Below, in pieces: positions 29,401 through 33,059 of a stretch of 33,059 nucleotides of DNA (positions are counted from its first letter, which is position 1; each line of letters begins with the position of its first letter). Origin of the DNA: Oscillospiraceae bacterium. GTDB lineage: Bacteria; Bacillota; Clostridia; Oscillospirales; Oscillospiraceae. The translations under genes and the position numbers were made by a program. The notes under the pieces were generated by a model. It saw only the letters and a program-made list of their open reading frames with translations. It did not search any database and had not been told where the DNA came from. Location: assembly GCA_017482385.1 (NCBI GenBank), contig JAFUNI010000009.1:1-33059 (forward strand). Direction: 5' to 3'.

Positions 29401-31157
29401 GCATTATCAAGATCAGCAAGACCGGCGAAGTGTTCGCCACCGTGACCGAAACAGACGGCGTATATCAGCCGGTGTATAAGGTACAGGGCTTGCCCGGTGC
29501 CGTCTATGACATTATCGCTGCCGAGGACATTTACAGCGGCGGTGTTCTCCGCTATGCAAAGGGTACGGTCGTTGATACCGTCACCACACTGGCGGATAAG
29601 CCTGTATCGTCCATCGAATTGTACCTGGGCAAATATACCATCGTAGAAACCAAGGCAAGCTACGGCACCGTGTTGAACACCGAGCCGAAAGATGTAGAAC
29701 TGACCTATGCGGGACAGGAAGTGGAAATCACTGAAATCGCCGCTGATATGGTCAATGAGCGCCAGAAAGCGGTCGTAACACTTTCCAAGGATATGGAACA
29801 GAATGACCTCTTTGGTATCGGCGGCAACGGCGAAATCTCTGCTGTTTCATTTGGCTTGTATGTTAAGGAAACACTGACCGCCGCTGACGGTACGCAGATC
29901 CCGGCAGGCGCATTGCTTGAAATTGCCACCTGCGCGGTTGACGGTAGCATCGTATTTACTACCGACATTCCCGTGGGTGCATCCCTGTATATCAAGGAGT
30001 ACGCAACAGACGGTCACTACAAGCTGTCCGACACCGAATATCCCGTGATATATGAGTACGCCGATCAGACTGTGGCACTTGTTGAAATCAAGGTAAACAA
30101 CGGTGAAGTTATCCACAATGAACTGAAATACGGCAGCATCCACGGAGTGAAAAAGGACGAGGATGGCAACCTCCGCGCCGGTGCTGTATTTGGTCTGTTC
30201 CTCTCCACTACCGAGGAATTTACCGAGGAAAACGCCCTTATGCTTGCGACCTCCGGTGAGGACGGCAGCTTTGCTTTTGAACAGATCCCCGTAGGCGATT
30301 TCATCGTGCGCGAACTGGAAACCGGCAACCCTGCCTTTATTCTCAATGAAACACTGTACCCGGTATCTGTAACCGAGGATGGGCAGATTATTGAAATCGA
30401 GGTTGTAAACACCTTTGTGCGCGGCTCCGTTGCAGTAAACAAGGTGGATAAAGATAATCCCGAAACCATGCTGCCCGGTGCCGGTTTTGAAATCTATGCT
30501 GATGTGGATGAAAACCGCGAATTTGACCCTGCCATTGATACGCTGGTCGGTGCTATGACCGAACTGGAAACAGGCGCTTTCCGTATGGATGACCTGCGCT
30601 ACGGTGGCTATTTCCTGCATGAAAGCACCACACCGGAGCTTTACAACGGCGATGACAATTACTACTATTTCCGCATTGAAACGGACGGCGAAACCGTAAC
30701 CGTTGAGAATGTGGAGGGCGTGGGCTTTGTCAATGCGGCAAAAGTCGGCAGCATTAAGATCGTCAAAACCTCCAGCGATGGTAAGGTCGAAGGCTTCTCT
30801 TTCCGCGTCACTGGCCCCAACGGTTATGACGAGGTGTTTGTGACCGATGCTAACGGTGAAATCTTGATTGAAAACCTCCGCATTGGCGACAACTATATCA
30901 TTTCCGAGGTGGATGACGAAGCCGCAGACGGCTATATCCTTCCCGAAGATAAGACGGTGGCTGTGTTCGAGGGTGCTGTCACGACCGTGGAAATGCACAA
31001 CGAGCGCGAGCCGGAGCCGGTCGTACCCGATAATCCCAAGACCGGTGACACCTCCAATCTTGCCCTTTGGTTTGGGCTTGCCGGACTTTCCGGCGCTGCC
31101 TTGATCGGCTTAACCTTTGTAAGCCTTAAAAAGCGCAGAAAGGAGGAAATCGAATAA
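26466..31157 (+). CDS. Giant cell-wall-anchored adhesin: NlpC/P60-like domain plus about 12 SpaA/Cna-B-type repeats
   Basis: The 1563-residue protein starts with a signal peptide (FSTRLLTALLAVIMVFSIMPMSAFAA). Residues about 60-255 form an NlpC/P60-like papain-fold domain with Cys near residue 120 (LCCAGFASYF) and histidine near 204 (HTHIGMYAG). Beta-sandwich repeats follow, starting near residues 261, 356, 440, 533, 624, 762, 863, 978, 1099, 1221, 1318 and 1427. Most begin with a G[ST][VI]KxxK strand whose lysine forms an isopeptide bond in the SpaA/Cna-B family. Near 1522 is the sortase signal NPKTG, then a membrane helix and KKRRKEE tail. It is a wall-linked rod with a peptidoglycan- or amide-cleaving head, probably for cell contact during transfer. 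ATG 26466 is used; an upstream ATG at 26454 has no proper ribosome site. Confidence 0.92.
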   Translation: MKKNKFSTRLLTALLAVIMVFSIMPMSAFAAPASDIPEEMLDNSILRALEYTGYDVQAQKDKGTLYQYGHYGSQLLNNDPNILSDIHYGTSPSGRETVADSSTITGLAPDLARFEQYGLCCAGFASYFVCNYLPNIEGKDTQFITDELLATGMNTQAVITWQTALNKLANEGKIEKVGTSSSNVDYSKMVPGDLVIFGTAENSHTHIGMYAGHYNGIPFMIHVGNDRGPEITRIDWMSQAGDKSSYPNAFFHLPDEIWEDDGSIEVFKTDDKATGLAGAVFIATNKDTGVQYRIGPTDSTGYAKSEMPIPYGEYEIVESVFPANYQSGGTTSWTRTLDADTPNATITLEVVNIPVPGSVKIVKTSEDGVVDGVPFRIVGEGVDQTVETANGGVITVDGLRPGTFTITELVDDRYEPQNSQTVTVVSNQTATVTFDNVLKRGSVKVIKNSEDNMVAGIEFKLSGTSLSGHAVEQFATTDENGVAIFENVLISGHSPYVIEEINTGEQYIVPDAQEAIVEWDAVSEVYFENILKRGTVKVTKTADDGLTEGIKFHLYGTSFSGIPVDEYAVTNSEGIAVFEDVLMSSNLTLEEVNTPNRYVLPEKQTVAVEWATVTEASFHNVTKKWRADVFKVDYDLYYDTDMGGGVPEELVPMALSLDSDAMVEDYGYPYGVAQGDATLAGHTYGVFDGDTLVDTYVTDENGYFLTDYYPCGDNNWNIREISVAEDGGYLLSDEVYWLDVDCGNYSVELNTEYLDVTEYVIIGKISIIKHSDDGSTQIETPEVGAEFEVYLKSAGSYEDAKESERDYLICDENGFAETKWLPYGTYVVHQVSGKEGCELLPDFEVFISEEGRTYRFLANNSLFESHVKIVKTDAETGNTIPCANVGFQLYTPEGELITMTYTYPQVTEVDTFYTNSDGYLITPEPLEYGKGYYLVEVSAPENYVLDPTPVYFDVVPDDTTDEDGVKVIEVVRPNMPQKGIIKISKTGEVFATVTETDGVYQPVYKVQGLPGAVYDIIAAEDIYSGGVLRYAKGTVVDTVTTLADKPVSSIELYLGKYTIVETKASYGTVLNTEPKDVELTYAGQEVEITEIAADMVNERQKAVVTLSKDMEQNDLFGIGGNGEISAVSFGLYVKETLTAADGTQIPAGALLEIATCAVDGSIVFTTDIPVGASLYIKEYATDGHYKLSDTEYPVIYEYADQTVALVEIKVNNGEVIHNELKYGSIHGVKKDEDGNLRAGAVFGLFLSTTEEFTEENALMLATSGEDGSFAFEQIPVGDFIVRELETGNPAFILNETLYPVSVTEDGQIIEIEVVNTFVRGSVAVNKVDKDNPETMLPGAGFEIYADVDENREFDPAIDTLVGAMTELETGAFRMDDLRYGGYFLHESTTPELYNGDDNYYYFRIETDGETVTVENVEGVGFVNAAKVGSIKIVKTSSDGKVEGFSFRVTGPNGYDEVFVTDANGEILIENLRIGDNYIISEVDDEAADGYILPEDKTVAVFEGAVTTVEMHNEREPEPVVPDNPKTGDTSNLALWFGLAGLSGAALIGLTFVSLKKRRKEEIE

Positions 31158-31246
31158 TGGATGCGAAAACGATTGTGGGTATTGTCCTTGTGCTTTGCGT
31201 TGTCGCGGCGCTTGTCATCGTGAAGATCCGAAGCAGTAAGAAATAA
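31157..31246 (+). CDS. 29-residue single-pass membrane peptide
   Basis: Its ATG overlaps the adhesin stop by one base, and AGGAGG (31141-31146) within the adhesin's 3' end is its ribosome binding site. The peptide is one membrane helix (TIVGIVLVLCVVAALVIV) between a short polar start and a KIRSSKK tail. A terminator follows 8 bases after the stop. Function is unknown; position suggests a helper for adhesin export or sorting, which is inference. It is below the length usually annotated. Confidence 0.7.
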   Translation: MDAKTIVGIVLVLCVVAALVIVKIRSSKK

Positions 31247-31253
31247 TGTCCCT

Positions 31254-31278
31254 GGGCGGCTGAACAAGCCGCCCTTTT
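31254..31278 (+). terminator. Terminator after the adhesin/small-peptide pair
   Basis: GGGCGGCT (31254-31261) and AGCCGCCC (31267-31274) form an 8-bp stem followed by TTTT. Confidence 0.85.
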
Positions 31279-31310
31279 ACATACCCAAATTGAAAGGAGT
31301 GTATGCACTT

Positions 31311-31559
31311 ATGAAAAGAGAACGATTTGAACAGCGCCTGTTCCGCATATTCGCACAGGCCGGGTATTCTCCCATCCGTATTCTGACGGTCACACCGGAG
31401 GAGATGGTGGAGATACCGGGTATCACTGTCCCCAATATCCGCGCCGTGCTGTGTGTGCAGAACAAGATCCTTGCGGAGAGCAACACACGAAAACAGGGAC
31501 AGCTTATCCGCGAACTGCTGAACGGTGCAGAAAGTGAGGTTGAACATGGAACAGAATGA
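31311..31559 (+). CDS. Small conjugative-element protein, helix-hairpin-helix-like
   Basis: The 82-residue basic protein is not one I can name. Its middle TPEEMVEIPGITVPNIRAVLCVQ reads like a helix-hairpin-helix DNA-binding motif (EIPGI), and the rest is helical and charged. ATG 31311 follows AAAGGAG by about 11 bases. It overlaps the next gene by 14 bases, and heads a run of tightly packed small genes that belong to the element. It could help with nucleic-acid binding during transfer, but nothing proves it. Confidence 0.6.
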   Translation: MKRERFEQRLFRIFAQAGYSPIRILTVTPEEMVEIPGITVPNIRAVLCVQNKILAESNTRKQGQLIRELLNGAESEVEHGTE

Positions 31560-32163
31560 GAAACGTATGGCCGGTGATTATGAAATCATACAGGCTGTGC
31601 ATATTGGCGACCGTGAAATTGTCCTCGGAGAAAACCAAGCAGATACCAACGGGCAAAAGTATATGTGTGCTTATTGCCGCAAAAACGATATTCTGGTATT
31701 TTACGACGATTGCATGGGTAGCGACGACTACCCGGAAATGGTAAAGATGTTTGGTGAGCGTATTGCAGAACAAGCCGAAAAAACACGGATTGAACTGCGA
31801 ACACCTGTAATCCAAGGCATCAATAACACACCGCTAACGATTGCAGACTGCACCCCTATCAGCTACGAGGATGATATTAACGACAGGTTTATCGTCATCA
31901 AGCAGGATGTTTTACGCCGCGAGTACCGTTCTGCTACCCACCAAATCAAGCTGTGTACCGGTGGCTTTGGAGCATACCCAAACAGCCGAGGCTCTGCTTG
32001 TTATTGTGTTGACCTTTATAGCGGAGATCAAGCGCGCTATGAGCGCCGGGATGTTCTTGGTACATTGACCAGGGAGCAGTTACCCAAATGGGCGGAACAC
32101 GGTCTGCAAAATTATCTGCAACAGCAGCGCCAGAAGAAAGCAAAAGCAAAGGAGGATCGCTGA
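31546..32163 (+). CDS. Conjugative-element protein of unknown function
   Basis: The 205-residue soluble protein has no family I can identify. N-terminal residues (YEIIQAVHIGDREIVLGENQ) resemble the start of the next gene product (YTIVQSLMIGNSEFVIGHH), suggesting a shared small domain. The C-terminal half has CTGGFGAYPNSRGSACYCVDLYSG, a Gly/Tyr/Cys-rich stretch often seen in proteins of Firmicute integrative elements, and then EQLPKWAEHGLQNYLQQQR and a charged tail. AGGTTG precedes ATG 31546. It is translated in an overlap with its upstream neighbour and one base short of its downstream one. Confidence 0.7.
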   Translation: MEQNEKRMAGDYEIIQAVHIGDREIVLGENQADTNGQKYMCAYCRKNDILVFYDDCMGSDDYPEMVKMFGERIAEQAEKTRIELRTPVIQGINNTPLTIADCTPISYEDDINDRFIVIKQDVLRREYRSATHQIKLCTGGFGAYPNSRGSACYCVDLYSGDQARYERRDVLGTLTREQLPKWAEHGLQNYLQQQRQKKAKAKEDR

Positions 32164-32164
32164 T

Positions 32165-32434
32165 ATGAGTGAGCGCCAATGTGCTGGTTATACCATCGTC
32201 CAATCGCTGATGATCGGCAATTCAGAATTTGTTATTGGGCATCATCCCACAGCGCCACAGCCCTTTGTCACTTGGGAGTGCAGTAACGGTGATAACTACT
32301 ATTGGGGGCATTATTTCAATGAACGCCACCAAGCAGACCGCGATCTCTTGGAACGTGCGAAGGACGAGCTGGATCGTCAAGACCAGCGCCGGGGCGACCG
32401 GCAGAAAAACAAAGATAAGGAGCGTGAACGATGA
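32165..32434 (+). CDS. Small conjugative-element protein
   Basis: The 89-residue protein starts with YTIVQSLMIGNSEFVIGHH, similar to the N-terminus of the previous gene product, then FVTWECSNGDNYYWGHYF, and a highly charged tail ending KERER. It may be a shortened relative of the preceding protein's N-terminal domain. AAAGGAGG is 10 bases before the ATG. Its stop overlaps the next start (ATGATG). No function can be assigned. Confidence 0.68.
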   Translation: MSERQCAGYTIVQSLMIGNSEFVIGHHPTAPQPFVTWECSNGDNYYWGHYFNERHQADRDLLERAKDELDRQDQRRGDRQKNKDKERER

Positions 32435-32841
32435 TGTATGAACCCATTTATTCCCCCTGGGGAAAGGTACAGAACTGCAAAGAACTCTGTCCCGGTATCT
32501 ATTCCGTCAGCACCGCAAGTCACGGCGGTATTATGGCGGTTAAAGATGTTGCAACGACCGTTCTTTCCGAAAATGCGCAGAAATGCGGCTTTTGGGACGG
32601 ACGATTTCTTTGTTTTGAGGAAGATTGCGACGCGCCTGTTGCGATCCGCGAACTGCTGGATAAAAACCTGTATGCCGCCCCTGTCAATGAACACTGGAAA
32701 CCCGGCGAATACAGCGCGTGTATCGACGGCAGCTTACAGCGACACCACCCGGATTATTGGACTGCTTATACGCAGTCTGCTGACAAAGGCAGCAAGGATG
32801 ATAACCAACGGCAACACAGCCGAAAGGAGCGTGAGCGATGA
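32431..32841 (+). CDS. DUF7007-like conjugative-element protein
   Basis: The 136-residue protein has YSPWGKVQNCKELCPGIYSVSTASHGGIM at its start (in parts YSPWGK, CPGIYSVSTASHGG), which I associate with the DUF7007 family of plasmids and integrative elements. The C-terminal half has YSACIDGSLQRHHPDYW and another KERER tail. Function is unknown. It starts at ATG 32431, overlapping the upstream stop, and ends overlapping the downstream start. Confidence 0.7.
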   Translation: MMYEPIYSPWGKVQNCKELCPGIYSVSTASHGGIMAVKDVATTVLSENAQKCGFWDGRFLCFEEDCDAPVAIRELLDKNLYAAPVNEHWKPGEYSACIDGSLQRHHPDYWTAYTQSADKGSKDDNQRQHSRKERER

Positions 32842-33059
32842 TGGAAATGACCATAAGACCCATGACCCCGCAGGAACGAAATTACAGCTATTCGCAGAGC
32901 CAGCAGCTTACTATGCAGACAGGCTGTATCGGTCATCTCCGTGCGGACTTTGGCAGTAATGGTTTAGGCTTCTTTTCGTCATGGGATGACCACCGTGCAG
33001 ACCTTAAAAATGATGCGTTTAAGGCAGAATTTGATGATGTTATCAATGGACTGCGTGAG
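32838..33059 (+). CDS. Conjugative-element protein, 3' end outside window
   Basis: Seventy-four codons from ATG 32838 remain open to the end of the window. The start overlaps the previous stop by 4 bases (ATGA) and follows an AAGGAG ribosome site. The visible part (YSYSQSQQLTMQTGCIGHLR, then GFFSSWDDHRADLK) is typical of short helper proteins in Tn1549-like elements, but I cannot name the family. Confidence 0.7.
   Translation, partial: MMEMTIRPMTPQERNYSYSQSQQLTMQTGCIGHLRADFGSNGLGFFSSWDDHRADLKNDAFKAEFDDVINGLRE

Overview
The window looks like a chromosome segment from a Gram-positive, anaerobic gut-type Clostridia (order not resolvable from sequence). The evidence is moderate GC, strong AAGGAGG ribosome binding sites, a FeoB with its Cys-rich partner, an ECF-type transporter subunit, DegV proteins and a Tn1549-like conjugative-element module that ends with an LPXTG-type surface protein.

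Layout. (1) 1-940: the 3' end of feoB and its small Cys-rich membrane partner. (2) 1.1-5.4 kb: a sulfur-assimilation block (metY-like O-acetylhomoserine sulfhydrylase, cysK, ECF S component, Rrf2 regulator, HAD phosphatase). It is led by a strong promoter, a 13-bp palindrome and a 34-codon upstream ORF that stops 2 nt before metY. (3) 5.4-18.3 kb: what I read as a lipid-metabolism island. It holds a MarR regulator with two near-identical operators, an iron-type alcohol dehydrogenase, an ALDH3-like aldehyde dehydrogenase, two DegV/FakB-type fatty-acid-binding proteins, a condensation-fold acyltransferase, a zinc-ribbon membrane protein, a serine-palmitoyltransferase-like enzyme followed by a short-chain reductase, PlsY, a CPBP protein, GtrA, and a DedA-PlsC-zinc-ribbon fusion. 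The SPT-like/SDR pair is the committed chemistry expected for sphingoid-base synthesis and has its own promoter and terminator. (4) 18.36-19.8 kb: a YfcC/DcuC-type carrier whose true start appears to be a non-standard codon.

(5) 19.8-21.3 kb: 1.5 kb without protein genes but full of structure. There are two arrays of TGGCA boxes at exact 11-bp spacing, each placed in the same phase with a -10 element; an 18-bp sequence (GAAC-N4-GTGC plus TATAAT) found twice; four copies of a TTTATA-GTAGAGGGG motif; and at least two structured, terminator-ended candidate RNAs. (6) 21.37-23.2 kb: excisionase and tyrosine integrase, then a 45-nt copy of the 3' half of tRNA-Arg(CCU) flanked on both sides by TTAGCA-type repeats, i.e. 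an attP-like junction.

(7) 23.2-33.06 kb: the left part of an integrative conjugative element, with parA, parB, a CAP-domain lipoprotein, a 1563-residue NlpC/P60 plus SpaA-repeat adhesin with an NPKTG anchor, a 29-residue membrane peptide and a string of small overlapping element genes, the last cut by the window end.

The most promising undescribed material is the clostridial sphingolipid-like gene island (5.4-18.3 kb) and the iteron-promoter/structured-RNA region (19.87-21.16 kb). No database search was possible; family names come from motifs recognised by eye.
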